This document shows, in pieces, positions 25,047-33,602 of a stretch of DNA of 49,314 bases (position 1 is its first letter; every line of letters starts with the position of its first letter). The notes beneath the pieces were generated by a model. That model searched no databases. It had not been told where the DNA came from and worked only from the letters and a program-made list of their open reading frames with translations. Where the stretch lies: contig FUHX01000022.1 in assembly GCA_900163555.1 (NCBI GenBank), positions 1 to 49,314 on the forward strand, in the 5' to 3' direction. Position numbers and translations under genes: made by a program. This DNA is from Actinomycetales bacterium JB111. Lineage in GTDB: Bacteria > Actinomycetota > Actinomycetes > Actinomycetales > Actinomycetaceae.

Positions 25047-25724
25047 GTGCAAGGTGACATCATCGACTCGGTGCCGCTGTTCGAGGATCTCGAGGAGGCC
25101 GACCGCGGCGCCCTGCTGCAGGTCATGGGTCAGATCAAGTTGCGCCGCAGCGAGATCCTCTTCCGCGAGGGCGAGCCCGGCGACCGGCTGTACATCCTCA
25201 TCGACGGCAAGGTGAAGGTCGGCCACCGCTCCGCGGACGGCCGCGAGAACCTCCTCGCCGTCCTCGGCCCGGGCGAGCTGCTCGGCGAGCTCACGCTCTT
25301 CGATCCGGGCCCGCGCTCGACGACCGCCACGGCCGTCGCCCCGACCCGCATGCTCGTGCTCGAGCACCGCGACCTCATGGAGTACATCGACACCCGCCCG
25401 GGCCTGGCCAAGCGCCTGCTGCGTTCGCTCGCCCAGCGCCTGCGCCGCACGAACACCGCGCTCGGCGACCTCGTGTTCTCCGACGTCCCCGGCCGCGTCG
25501 CCAAGGCGCTCCTCGACCTCGCGGACCGCTTCGGCGAGTCCACGTCCGAGGGCGTCCATGTGCCCCACGACCTCACGCAGGAGGAGCTCGCCCAGCTCGT
25601 CGGCGCCTCCCGCGAGACGGTCAACAAGTCCCTCGCGGACTTCGTGTCCCGCGGGTGGATCCGCCTCGAGGGCCGCGCGGTCCTGCTGCTCGACATCGAG
25701 CGCCTGCGCCGCCGCGCGCGCTAG
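25047..25724 (+). CDS. crp: Crp/Fnr-family global regulator (GlxR/Rv3676-like)
   Basis: Encodes 225 residues from GTG 25047, with AAGGAG 7 bases upstream. The cyclic-nucleotide domain (about 10-120) shows LFREGEPGDRLYILIDGKVKV and LLAVLGPGELLGELTLFDPGPRSTTATAVAPTRML, including the GE(L)xxL and RSTTA phosphate-binding residues, so cAMP binding is likely. The C-terminal winged helix contains TQEELAQLVGASRETVNKSLADFVSRGWIRL, the DNA recognition helix. Length and neighbours (nth divergent) match mycobacterial Crp. A global regulator of carbon metabolism in actinomycetes. Stop followed by a strong hairpin. Confidence 0.95.
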   Translation: MQGDIIDSVPLFEDLEEADRGALLQVMGQIKLRRSEILFREGEPGDRLYILIDGKVKVGHRSADGRENLLAVLGPGELLGELTLFDPGPRSTTATAVAPTRMLVLEHRDLMEYIDTRPGLAKRLLRSLAQRLRRTNTALGDLVFSDVPGRVAKALLDLADRFGESTSEGVHVPHDLTQEELAQLVGASRETVNKSLADFVSRGWIRLEGRAVLLLDIERLRRRAR

Positions 25725-25781
25725 GCACCTCGCCGCACCGGTCCGGTCCGACACACCCGGTCCGGCACAGCGACACGACAC

Positions 25782-25830
25782 GGGCGGCAGCCCGGTCACT
25801 CCGAACGGAGTGGGCCTGGCTGCCGCCCTT
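25782..25830. terminator. Bidirectional terminator between crp and ridA
   Basis: GGGCGGCAGCC (25782-25792) pairs with GGCTGCCGCCC (25818-25828), and the loop holds a second perfect stem (CACTCC/GGAGTG). It lies between convergent genes; the + strand tail is TTGCGTCG. Confidence 0.75.
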
Positions 25831-25854
25831 GCGTCGTCGTCGGGGGTGGGGGCC

Positions 25855-26313
25855 TCAGGCGACCTCGGCCATGAGCTCGATCTCGACGGGGGCGCCGAGC
25901 GGAAGAACCGCCACCCCGACGGCGGAGCGCGAGTGGGTGCCGACGTCGCCGAAGATCTCGCCCAGGAGCTCGGAGGCGCCGTTGACGACCTGCGGCTGAC
26001 CGGTGAACTCGACCGCGGAGGCGACGAAGCCGGTGACCTTGACGATGCGGGTGATCGCGTCGAGCGAGCCGGCGATCGAGCGGACCGCGGCGAGCGCGTT
26101 GAGGGTCGCGGTGCGGGCGGCGGCGTAGGCCTCCTCGGCGGTGACGTCCGCGCCGACGATGCCGACGTGCGTGAGCTCGCCTGCAACCACGGGCAGCTGG
26201 CCCGAGGTCATCACGAGGTTGCCCGTGCGCAGGGCCGGGACGTACGCGGCGACCGGCGTGGCGACCGGGGGAAGCTCGATGCCGAGCTCGGCGAGGCGGG
26301 CCTCGGCCCCCAT
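25855..26313 (-). CDS. RidA/YjgF-family protein
   Basis: Encodes 152 residues. ATG 26313 overlaps the upstream gene's stop as ATGA. Family blocks are RTGNLVMTSGQLPVV, EEAYAAARTATLNALAAVRSIAG, ITRIVKVTGFVAS and HSRSAVGVAVLPLGAPVEIELMAEVA. The Arg in HSRSAVGV is at the position that binds substrate carboxylate in imine deaminases. VEIELMAEV at the end is typical. Some members hydrolyse reactive 2-aminoacrylate from PLP enzymes, but this longer subgroup (Rv3678c-like) is not well characterised. It is co-translated with the DUF4177 gene. Confidence 0.88.
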   Translation of the reverse strand: MGAEARLAELGIELPPVATPVAAYVPALRTGNLVMTSGQLPVVAGELTHVGIVGADVTAEEAYAAARTATLNALAAVRSIAGSLDAITRIVKVTGFVASAVEFTGQPQVVNGASELLGEIFGDVGTHSRSAVGVAVLPLGAPVEIELMAEVA

Positions 26314-26477
26314 CAGGCGTCGCCCTTGGGGCGCTTGAGGTAGGCGACCAGGTTCGAGCTGCCCTCGGGGCCGGGCACGACCTGGACGAGCTCCCACCCG
26401 TCGGCGCCCCATTGGTCGAGGATCGCCTTGGTCGCGTGGATGAGCAGAGGAACGGTGGCGTACTCCCAGGTGGTCAT
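26313..26477 (-). CDS. Short DUF4177 protein
   Basis: Encodes 54 residues, beginning MTTWEYATVPLLIHATKAIL and containing the signature LDQWGADGWELVQVV followed by SSNLVAYLKRPKG. The WEYxTVP start and the GADGWELVxV turn are the DUF4177 pattern. Its stop overlaps the ridA start (ATGA), so both come from one transcript. Function of the family is unknown. Ten bases separate it from the whiB stop on the same strand, so whiB transcripts may run into it. Confidence 0.88.
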   Translation of the reverse strand: MTTWEYATVPLLIHATKAILDQWGADGWELVQVVPGPEGSSNLVAYLKRPKGDA

Positions 26478-26486
26478 GCCCCGATC

Positions 26487-26816
26487 CTAGGCGCGCGGGC
26501 GGGACATGAGCAGGCGAGGCGCCTCGGCCTCGCGGATCTGGGCGATGACGGCGTCGTCGTCGCTCCTCAGGGCGTCCCGCCACGAGCTGACGGTGGGATA
26601 GCGACGCTGCAGGGCGCGGCGCTCACGCTCCGTCAGCCCGCCCCACACGCCGTAGACCGGCCCGCTCTCCAGCGCGTCCGCCAGGCACTCCATCCGCACG
26701 GGGCAGGAGAAGCAGACGTCGCGCACGTCCCGCTGCGCGGGCCCCTCGGCAAAGAGGAAGTCCGGATCCATCTCCGCGCAGGCCGCCTTCATCGTCCAGC
26801 TTGCGTCAGCCAACAC
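26487..26816 (-). CDS. WhiB-family iron-sulfur transcription regulator (WhiB4-like by position)
   Basis: Encodes 109 residues. GTG 26816 is chosen because GGAGTGAC lies directly upstream and the WhiB core starts soon after. Four cluster cysteines are at 13, 35, 38 and 44 (C-x21-C-x2-C-x5-C) in KAACAEMDPD and DVCFSCPVRMEC. PVYGVWGGLTERER is the family's Gly-rich turn, followed by a basic helix. These proteins bind a redox- or NO-sensitive [4Fe-4S] cluster and act on transcription. It is divergent from the PBP gene as whiB4 is from ponA2 in mycobacteria, from memory, so a WhiB4-like role is plausible. Confidence 0.92.
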   Translation of the reverse strand: MLADASWTMKAACAEMDPDFLFAEGPAQRDVRDVCFSCPVRMECLADALESGPVYGVWGGLTERERRALQRRYPTVSSWRDALRSDDDAVIAQIREAEAPRLLMSRPRA

Positions 26817-26920
26817 GTCACTCCGTTCTCGACAACACTCCGGCGGCACCATCGCCATCGGGATCCCGTGGCAGCGGCGCCGCGTTCCCTCGAAAGTAAC
26901 CCGGATCGCCCAGTTATGGG

Positions 26921-26966
26921 AAGTGTTGGTAATACGATTGAGACTTAACATGGGACAGTGTTACCC
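26921..26966. promoter_or_regulatory. AT-rich dyad between whiB and the PBP gene
   Basis: GGTAATAC (26928-26935) and GTGTTACC (26958-26965) form an inverted repeat with one mismatch, inside an AT-rich island in an otherwise GC-rich region. It likely holds the divergent promoters or an operator. I cannot fix -10/-35 boxes with confidence. Confidence 0.4.
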
Positions 26967-27016
26967 GTAGCAGTGGCGAGCGTTGCAGCGAAACCGGGGG
27001 GCGCCTGCGTACGCTG

Positions 27017-29437
27017 ATGGACATGTCTTCGCCAGCCACCTCGAAGCGGCGCGCCCTGCGCGTCGATCAGGCGATCGTCCTTCTGCTGGCGTTCGTGCTG
27101 GTCTCGACCATGGGCGGACTCCTCAGCGCAGCTCTCGTGATGCCGGCCGTGGCGGCCACGGGTCAGGTGACGCGCGCCGGGACCGGCCTGTTCGACGACC
27201 TCCCCGCGGACTTCGCTCTCCCTGAGCCGTCGCAGCGATCGACGATCCTCGCCTCCGACGGCACCGTGCTCGCCACCTTCTACGCGGAGAACCGCATCAT
27301 CGTTCCCGCTGACGCGATCGACGTCCACATGATGCACGCGATGGTGGCCATCGAGGACGAGCGCTTCTACGACCACAACGGCATCGACATCCAGGGCATC
27401 GCCCGCGCCACGGTCAACAACCTGACCGGCGGGGCGCTCGCCGGGGCGTCGACCCTCACGCAGCAGTACGTGAAGAACCTGCGCATCGAGCAGGCCCGTC
27501 AGGCCGGTGACCAGGAGGGCATCGAGGGCGCCACCGAGCAGTCGATCGGGCGCAAGCTCGAGGAGGCGCGCCTCGCGATCGCGCTCGAGCAGCAGCAGTC
27601 CAAGGAGGAGATCCTCACCGGGTACCTCAACATCGCCCAGTTCGGGCCGTCCGTGTACGGCGTCGAGGCGGCCTCCCAGCACTACTTCAACCACCCGGCC
27701 TCCGACCTGTCGGTCGCGGAGTCCGCGCTGCTGGCGGGCATCACGCAGTCGCCGGCACGCTGGGACCCGGTCAACCACCCGGACAACGCCGAGGTGCGGC
27801 GCAACCTCGTCCTCGACAACATGCTGCGGCTGGAGTACATCACCCAGGACCAGCACGACGAGGCGGTCGCGACCCCGATCGCGGACATGCTCGACGTCAC
27901 GAGCACGACCGCCGGATGCGGCACTGCGGGCAACGCGGCATACTTCTGCGACTTCGTGGTCAACGAGCTTCTCGCGAACGAGGCGTGGGGCGACGACCGC
28001 AGCGACCGCCTCGCGATGCTCTACCGCGGCGGACTTACGATCCGCACGACGATCGACATGGAGCGCCAGGCGATGGCGTACGAGGCCGTCACCAGCACCG
28101 TCCCGGTCACCGACCCGTCGGACGTCCGCATGGCGCTGACCTCGGTCGAGCCGGGCACCGGCAACGTCGTCGCGATGGTGCAGAACACGAACTACGGCCA
28201 GCCGTCCGAGACCGACCCGGACGCCACGCTCATCAACCTCAACGTCACGCGCAACCGGGGCGGGGGCAACGGCTTCCAGACCGGCTCGATGTTCAAGGTC
28301 TTCACGCTCACGGAGTGGATCAACCAGGGGCACTCGATCCGGGACCGGGTCAACGGCGCCGACCGCGAGATCCCCCGGTCGCAGTGGAACATCAGCTGCG
28401 CGCCGGACCGCCGCGACGACTACGGTGGCGTCAACCTCGAGTCCGGGATCGGCCAGGCCACGGGCATGGTGTCGGTCGCGGACGCGACGGCCCGCTCGAT
28501 CAACACCCCGTTCCTCGAGATGGCCGCCCAGATCGACATGTGCAACATCCTCGACACGGCCGCGGACATGGGCATGGACGTCCAGGCGGACGGGTCCGAG
28601 ATGGTCCCGAACCCGGCGGCCGTCCTCGGCACGAACGGCAACGCGCCGATCCAGGCCTCGGAGGCGTTCGCGACCCTCGCGGCCGGCGGCGTCCACTGCG
28701 ACGCGGTGGCGATCCTCGAGGCGACGGATGCGGAGGGCAACCCCGTGCCGGTCCCGGACGGCAACTGCACGCAGGTGCTCGCCCCGGAGGTGGCCTCCGA
28801 GGTCACGCAGGCGCTCGAGGGAGTGGTCCAGCCCCGACTGACGGGGGAGAACGCGATCCTCGCCGACGGTCGCCCGGCCGCAGGCAAGACCGGAACGGCC
28901 CAGGCCGACTCCGCCGCGTGGTTCGCCGGCTACACCCCTCAGCTGCAGGCCAGCATCTGGATGGGCCACCTCGACGGCAACGAGTCGATGTTCGACACGA
29001 CGATCAACGGCCAGTTCAATGCCGAGGTCTACGGCGGCCTGTACCCGTCGATGGTGTTCTCGGAGTACATGTCCCGCGCCCTCGAGGGCGAACCGGTCGA
29101 GCAGTTCGAGCGGCTGCAGTCGAACCGCCCCACCAACGCCGCCCCGCCGGAGCGGGACGAGGAGGAGGAAGAGGAGGAGACGGAGGAGCCGTCCGTCTCG
29201 GTCCCGGACGTCGTCGGGTACTCGGTCGACGACGCCCGCACCCTCCTCGAGCGCGCCGGCTTCCAGGTCTCGGTCGGCGAAGCCCGGCCCTCGGACTGGG
29301 AGGAGGGCGGCGTGGCCGCCTCGAGCCCGGCCGCCGGCTCCGACGCCCCCCAGGGGTCGACGATCACGATCTACCCGTCCTCCGGGCCGCCCGAGTCCTC
29401 GGAACCCCCGGAGTCGTCCACGGACGAGGAGGGCTAG
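27017..29437 (+). CDS. Bifunctional class A penicillin-binding protein with C-terminal PASTA domain (PonA2-like)
   Basis: Encodes 806 residues; a second ATG at 27023 is equally likely. An N-terminal membrane anchor (IVLLLAFVLVSTMGGLLSAAL) is followed by the GT51 glycosyltransferase domain: EDERFYDHNGID with catalytic Glu near 113, GASTLTQQYVKNL, and GYLNIAQFGPSVYGVEAAS. The transpeptidase domain has SMFK (Ser424), the SxN motif SIN in ARSINTPF, and KTG at 624-626 in AGKTGTAQAD. An acidic linker (EEEEEETEE) leads to one PASTA domain (VPDVVGYSVDDARTLLERAGFQV). It polymerises and cross-links peptidoglycan outside the membrane. The metallophosphoesterase gene starts on the base after its stop. 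Confidence 0.95.
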   Translation: MDMSSPATSKRRALRVDQAIVLLLAFVLVSTMGGLLSAALVMPAVAATGQVTRAGTGLFDDLPADFALPEPSQRSTILASDGTVLATFYAENRIIVPADAIDVHMMHAMVAIEDERFYDHNGIDIQGIARATVNNLTGGALAGASTLTQQYVKNLRIEQARQAGDQEGIEGATEQSIGRKLEEARLAIALEQQQSKEEILTGYLNIAQFGPSVYGVEAASQHYFNHPASDLSVAESALLAGITQSPARWDPVNHPDNAEVRRNLVLDNMLRLEYITQDQHDEAVATPIADMLDVTSTTAGCGTAGNAAYFCDFVVNELLANEAWGDDRSDRLAMLYRGGLTIRTTIDMERQAMAYEAVTSTVPVTDPSDVRMALTSVEPGTGNVVAMVQNTNYGQPSETDPDATLINLNVTRNRGGGNGFQTGSMFKVFTLTEWINQGHSIRDRVNGADREIPRSQWNISCAPDRRDDYGGVNLESGIGQATGMVSVADATARSINTPFLEMAAQIDMCNILDTAADMGMDVQADGSEMVPNPAAVLGTNGNAPIQASEAFATLAAGGVHCDAVAILEATDAEGNPVPVPDGNCTQVLAPEVASEVTQALEGVVQPRLTGENAILADGRPAAGKTGTAQADSAAWFAGYTPQLQASIWMGHLDGNESMFDTTINGQFNAEVYGGLYPSMVFSEYMSRALEGEPVEQFERLQSNRPTNAAPPERDEEEEEEETEEPSVSVPDVVGYSVDDARTLLERAGFQVSVGEARPSDWEEGGVAASSPAAGSDAPQGSTITIYPSSGPPESSEPPESSTDEEG

Positions 29438-30433
29438 GTGGGCAACGTCCTCTCACGTGTGGGGGGCGCGCTGCTCGCGGCCGGACGGGCCTCCTGGCCC
29501 TACGCCCTCGCGGGCGTGCCCGCCGCCGCAGCCGCGTGGGGCCTCGCCGAGACCCGGATGTTCCGCCTGCGGCACGCCCGCGTCACCACCGCCGGGGTCG
29601 GCTCGGAGCCGCTGCGCATCCTGCACCTCTCGGACCTCCACCTCCTGCCGACCCAGCACGCGAAGCTCCGCTGGCTGCGTTCGCTGAAGGACGTCGAGGT
29701 GGACCTGGTGATCGCGACCGGTGACCTCATCGCCTCCGCGGACGCCATCGAGCCCCTGCGCTCGGCGCTCGGGCGCTTCCTCGACGTCCCCGGCATGTTC
29801 GTGTTCGGCTCGAACGACTACGTCGCGCCGCGCTGGCGGAACCCGCTGCGCTACCTGACGGGTCCGTCGTCGGAGGACAACCAGGACCACGAGCCGGAGG
29901 CGACCCCGCTCCCGACGGCCCGCCTGGCCGCGATGCTTCAGCGCGGCGGGTGGATCGACCTCACCAACACCCGGGCCGAGATCGTCACGCGCGGCGTGCG
30001 GGTGACGGCGGTCGGCGTGGACGACCCCCACATGGACCGGGACGAGTTCCCCGGCCTGTCGGCGGCCCCCTCGCCCGACGACGACGCGCTGGGTCTCCCC
30101 CACCTCCACCTCGGCGTCGCGCACGCCCCGTACACGCGCGTGCTGGACGAGATGTACGCCGACGGCTGCGACCTCGTCCTGGCCGGGCACACGCACGGCG
30201 GGCAGGTCTGCGTGCCCTTTTACGGGGCGCTCGTGACGAACTGCGACCTGGACCGCCGTCGGGCGTCCGGGCTCAGCGGCTGGCCCGGGGCGCGCCCGGA
30301 CGCGGACGACGGCGAGGGGTCCACGTGGCTGCACGTCTCCGCCGGCCTGGGCACGAGCCCGTACGCGCAGGTGCGGTTCGCGTGCCCGCCGGAGGCGACC
30401 GTGCTCACGCTCGTCGCCCCACGGGCGGCCTGA
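29438..30433 (+). CDS. Calcineurin-like metallophosphoesterase
   Basis: Encodes 331 residues from a GTG that directly follows the PBP stop. An N-terminal hydrophobic segment (ASWPYALAGVPAAAAAWGLAE) suggests a membrane anchor. Metal-binding motifs are in order: LHLSDLHL, VIATGDLI, FGSNDY (in place of GNHD) and LAGHTHGGQVCVPF. Such proteins are phosphodiesterases of the YkuE type; Rv3683 is the equivalent downstream of ponA2 as I remember it. The tight arrangement with the PBP suggests a role near the cell wall, but the substrate is unknown. Confidence 0.9.
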   Translation: MGNVLSRVGGALLAAGRASWPYALAGVPAAAAAWGLAETRMFRLRHARVTTAGVGSEPLRILHLSDLHLLPTQHAKLRWLRSLKDVEVDLVIATGDLIASADAIEPLRSALGRFLDVPGMFVFGSNDYVAPRWRNPLRYLTGPSSEDNQDHEPEATPLPTARLAAMLQRGGWIDLTNTRAEIVTRGVRVTAVGVDDPHMDRDEFPGLSAAPSPDDDALGLPHLHLGVAHAPYTRVLDEMYADGCDLVLAGHTHGGQVCVPFYGALVTNCDLDRRRASGLSGWPGARPDADDGEGSTWLHVSAGLGTSPYAQVRFACPPEATVLTLVAPRAA

Positions 30434-30532
30434 CCCCGGAGAGCCTGCCCGGCAGGCCTTGACGTGTGGGACGTGCCACCTGGACCTGGCATCTCAGGCC
30501 CGCGTGGGCCAGGTATTCTGGTCCGGTTGCCA

Positions 30533-30608
<76 letters not shown>

Positions 30609-30612
30609 GTGG

Positions 30613-30668
30613 GATGTCTCAGGACATCGGAATGGCCTGAACCGACGAATCGTCGGTTCAGGCCATTC
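30613..30668. terminator. Strong hairpins after tRNA-Pro, shared with the convergent kinase gene
   Basis: A small hairpin (GATGTC/GACATC, 30613-30628) is followed by a perfect 19-bp inverted repeat: 30630-30648 against 30650-30668, with one central base. It lies between the tRNA and the convergent histidine kinase gene and may stop transcription both ways. Confidence 0.75.
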
Positions 30669-30708
30669 GTCATTCCTCGACGTCGGGCGAGCGCAACGAC
30701 GGGGGCGG

Positions 30709-32268
30709 CTACCCGTCCTCCGCACCGGCCGGCGGCAGGCGCACGGTGACGACCGTTCCGCCCGCGGACGACGCGGAGATCGTCCCGCCGTGCGCCTCCA
30801 CGATCGCCCGCGAGATGGCGAGCCCCAGCCCGGTGCTGCCGTGGGCGCGCTCGCGCGAGTCCTCCCCGCGGGCGAACCGGTCGAACATCGCGCTCTCGAA
30901 GCCCGGCGGCAACCCGGGCCCGTCGTCCACGACGGTGAGCACCGCGTCGGTGCCGTCGATCGAGACGGCGAGGGTCGCCGTCGTGCCGGGGGGCGTGTGG
31001 GCGGCGACGTTCGACGTGAGGTTCGCGAGGACCTGGCGCAGCCTGGCCTCGTCGCCCCTGACCTCGACGGCCTCGACCTCCTCGTCCGGACCGAGCGCGA
31101 GATCGAGCACCCACCGGTGGTCGGGGCTGGCGGCATGGGCGTCCATGGTGGCGTCGGCGGCGAGCAGCCCGAGGTCGACCGGTTCGGACCGTAGCGCCCG
31201 CCCGGAGTCCAGGCGCGCGAGCAGCAGGAGGTCCTCCACGAAGGCGCGCATGCGGTCGGACTCCGACTGGATGCGGGTCAGCGCCCCCGCCCGGTCCTCC
31301 GGCGGCAGGTCGCGCGTGCGGAGGAGCTCGGTGTAGCCGGCGATGGCGGCGAGCGACGTGCGCAGCTCGTGGGACGCGTCCGCGACGAACCGCCGCACCT
31401 GCTGCTCGGAGGCGTGGCGCGCGGTCATGGCGTCCGAGACGTGTGCGAGCAGCTCGTTGAGTGCCGCCCCGACCTGCCCGACCTCCGTGGCCGGGTCCGC
31501 GTGCGGGGTGCGGACGGTGAGCGTGACGTCGCCCCGGTCGAGCGGGAGGTCGGTGACCGCGCGGGCCAGGGCCGCGACGTCGTCGAGGGGGCGGAGCTCG
31601 CGCCGGATGACGAGGCCGGAGAGCAGGGCGATCATGAGCAGACCCGCGCCACCGACGACGCCGTGCCGGATCGCCGCGTCCCGCAGGGTGGCGTGCACCG
31701 GGTCCAGGGGCAGGCCGGTCACCTCGAGGCCGCCGGGTGCCGCGGAGGCCAGCACCCGGTACGGGCCGAGGTCCGGGAGGTCGATGGTGCGGATCTCGCC
31801 GTCGACCGGCAGGGCGGACAGGGCCTCCTCCTGGTCGCCGGTGAGGTCGCCGACCGAGAACTCGGCGAGCACGATGCCGGACTGGGTCGCGCCGTCGGCC
31901 TCGCGGTACAGGACCGTGCCGATCTCCTGCCCCGGTGAGTCGAGGGGATTCAGCGGGACCTCGCCGCCGGGTGGGGGGTCCTCGCCGGTCGAGCCAGGGT
32001 CCACTGCAGGGGGCGGCTCTGCCCCGGACGTGTGCTCCAGCCGTGTGTCGACCTGGGCGAGGAGGTCGGCGCGCAGACCGACGTACGAGGCAAGCGCGAC
32101 GAGCGCCAGGACGATCGCGGCCACGACGGCGAGCAGGACCGCCAGCCGGTGGCGCAGGGCAAGTCTGGACCGCGGTGCCGGACCGGACCGCCGCGCCGGC
32201 CCGGCGCGTAGGTCAGGCCGGGTACCGCGCGACCGGACGGTCTCCGGTCCGCCGGCAGGCCGCGTCAT
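30709..32268 (-). CDS. Two-component sensor histidine kinase
   Basis: Encodes 519 residues. ATG 32268 overlaps the regulator stop as ATGA. Membrane segments lie at about 40-64 and 203-222, with an external sensor region of about 140 residues between them, rich in Pro/Gly/Glu. HAMP follows (RRELRPLDDVAALARAV), then the dimerisation/phosphoacceptor helix FVADASHELRTSLAAIAGYTELL with His near 300. The ATPase part has VLANLTSNVAAHTP (N box), VDDGPGLPP (G1) and GSTGLGLAISRAIVEAHGG (G2). In the HisKA motif the usual Pro is Ser (HELRTSLAAI), an uncommon change. The signal is unknown. Confidence 0.93.
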   Translation of the reverse strand: MTRPAGGPETVRSRGTRPDLRAGPARRSGPAPRSRLALRHRLAVLLAVVAAIVLALVALASYVGLRADLLAQVDTRLEHTSGAEPPPAVDPGSTGEDPPPGGEVPLNPLDSPGQEIGTVLYREADGATQSGIVLAEFSVGDLTGDQEEALSALPVDGEIRTIDLPDLGPYRVLASAAPGGLEVTGLPLDPVHATLRDAAIRHGVVGGAGLLMIALLSGLVIRRELRPLDDVAALARAVTDLPLDRGDVTLTVRTPHADPATEVGQVGAALNELLAHVSDAMTARHASEQQVRRFVADASHELRTSLAAIAGYTELLRTRDLPPEDRAGALTRIQSESDRMRAFVEDLLLLARLDSGRALRSEPVDLGLLAADATMDAHAASPDHRWVLDLALGPDEEVEAVEVRGDEARLRQVLANLTSNVAAHTPPGTTATLAVSIDGTDAVLTVVDDGPGLPPGFESAMFDRFARGEDSRERAHGSTGLGLAISRAIVEAHGGTISASSAGGTVVTVRLPPAGAEDG

Positions 32269-32993
32269 GACTCGGCCGGCTTGAGCACGTACCCGACGCC
32301 GCGGACCGTGTGGATCATCGGCGCCCGCCCCTTGTCGATCTTCCGCCGCAGGTAGGACACGTAGAGCTCGACCACGTTGGCGTTCCCGCCGAAGTCGTAG
32401 TTCCACACCTGGTCGAGGATGAGGGCCTTGGACAGGACGCGCCGCTCGTTGCGGACGAACAGGCTCAGCAGGCTGAACTCGGTGGCGGACAGATGGATCT
32501 GCTCCCCGCCCCTGGTCACCTCGCGGGCGTCCTCGTCGAGCGTGAGGTCCCCGACCCGGTGGACCGGCGCTGGCGTGCGCTCGGTCGTCATACCGGCGCG
32601 CCGGAGCAGCGCGCGGACCCGCGCCACGACCTCCTCCAGCGAGAACGGCTTGGTCACGTAGTCGTCGCCCCCGGCCGACAGCCCGGCGACCCGGTCCTCC
32701 ACGGCGTCCTTCGCGGTGAGGAACAGGACCGGGAGGTCCTCGAGCTCCGCCCGCAGGCGGCGCAGCACCTCGAGCCCGTCCATGCCGGGGAGCATGACGT
32801 CGAGGATCACCACGTCCGGAGGGTTCTCGCGGGCGGCGCGCAGCGCCGAGAGACCGTCGTGGGCGCTCGTGACGTCCCAGCCCTCGTACCGCAGCGCGGA
32901 GGTGAGCAGCTCGGCGAGGACCTGCTCGTCGTCGACGACGAGGACGCGCACGGACGCCGGTCCCGCCGTCGCGTCAGGCTGCTTCGGGTTCAT
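32265..32993 (-). CDS. OmpR/PhoB-family response regulator
   Basis: Encodes 242 residues from ATG 32993; a Shine-Dalgarno site is poor (GGGACC). The receiver domain has acidic pocket VVDDEQ (about 20-23), phosphoacceptor Asp65 in VVILDVMLPGMDG, LFLTAKDA and YVTKPFSLEEVVARV. The C-terminal winged helix reads ATEFSLLSLFVRNERRVLSKALILDQVWNYDF and VELYVSYLRRKIDKGRAPMIHTVRGVGYVLK, classic OmpR. It is the partner of the overlapping kinase gene. Regulon unknown. Its 5' side has a 620-bp gap with several inverted repeats. Confidence 0.95.
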   Translation of the reverse strand: MNPKQPDATAGPASVRVLVVDDEQVLAELLTSALRYEGWDVTSAHDGLSALRAARENPPDVVILDVMLPGMDGLEVLRRLRAELEDLPVLFLTAKDAVEDRVAGLSAGGDDYVTKPFSLEEVVARVRALLRRAGMTTERTPAPVHRVGDLTLDEDAREVTRGGEQIHLSATEFSLLSLFVRNERRVLSKALILDQVWNYDFGGNANVVELYVSYLRRKIDKGRAPMIHTVRGVGYVLKPAES

Positions 32994-33245
32994 GGGTCCC
33001 AGTGTGCGCCGATCGGGCCGGCGCGTCCGGCACCGCGGCCGGTGCGGGAACGGCGCCGCGTGATCCGGCCGGCCCCGGGCACCGGGAACCCTCACCGGCT
33101 CACCGACCGGGGCACCTTCCCGCAGACACGAAGAAGGGGCCGCCGGCTGATGCCTGCGGCCCCCACTCTTCGAGGAGGAATGAAGTCTTCGTCGGGAGAC
33201 GGGATCCGACGGGCCCCCTGCGCCCGTCCGACCCTCTGTGTGCTG

Positions 33246-33300
33246 ACCGAGTGGCGCATCCGGCGCATCGCCCCGGATCAGCCAGGATGCGCCACTCGGT
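33246..33300. repeat. Perfect 16-bp inverted repeat
   Basis: ACCGAGTGGCGCATCC (33246-33261) and GGATGCGCCACTCGGT (33285-33300) are exact complements around a 23-base loop. The loop carries TCCGG/CCGGA, which allows an alternative fold. No U-tract on either side. Confidence 0.85.
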
Positions 33301-33529
33301 ACTGCAACGGACGCCCCCGCGCCCACAACCAATAGTGCCTTCCGGGGCCGGATCGACCGACCCTCGTGAGGGTGAACTCTGCGGGGCGGTTCTCCGACCC
33401 GAGGATGAGAGAGAACAACCCGCTTCTCGACGTGCAGGAGTTACGGATATGTGATAAGCGCCCGTTCTGGCCGCCGACGGCGGGGCTGTCGAGCGCCCTC
33501 GAGGAACGGCGCGGCGGTTCAACCCACCG

Positions 33530-33602
33530 GAGGCCCGGCGGGCGGGCAGCCGGCGTGCGCCCAGCCGGCTGGGCGCCCGGCAGCCGTCCCGCCGGCCGCC
33601 CC
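33530..33602 (-). terminator. GC-rich palindromic hairpin after the acyltransferase gene
   Basis: The 20-bp perfect palindrome GCGCCCAGCCGGCTGGGCGC lies at 33557-33576, with further complementary flanks (GGCGGGCGGGCAGCCGG against GCAGCCGTCCCGCCGG). It is 42 bp beyond the acyltransferase stop. No U-tract. Confidence 0.5.

Noticed and set aside
33180-33335. A 51-codon peptide gene after GAGGAGGA
   Set aside because: The ribosome site is only one base from the ATG, codon use is mixed and a large inverted repeat lies inside it. Kept only as a note.
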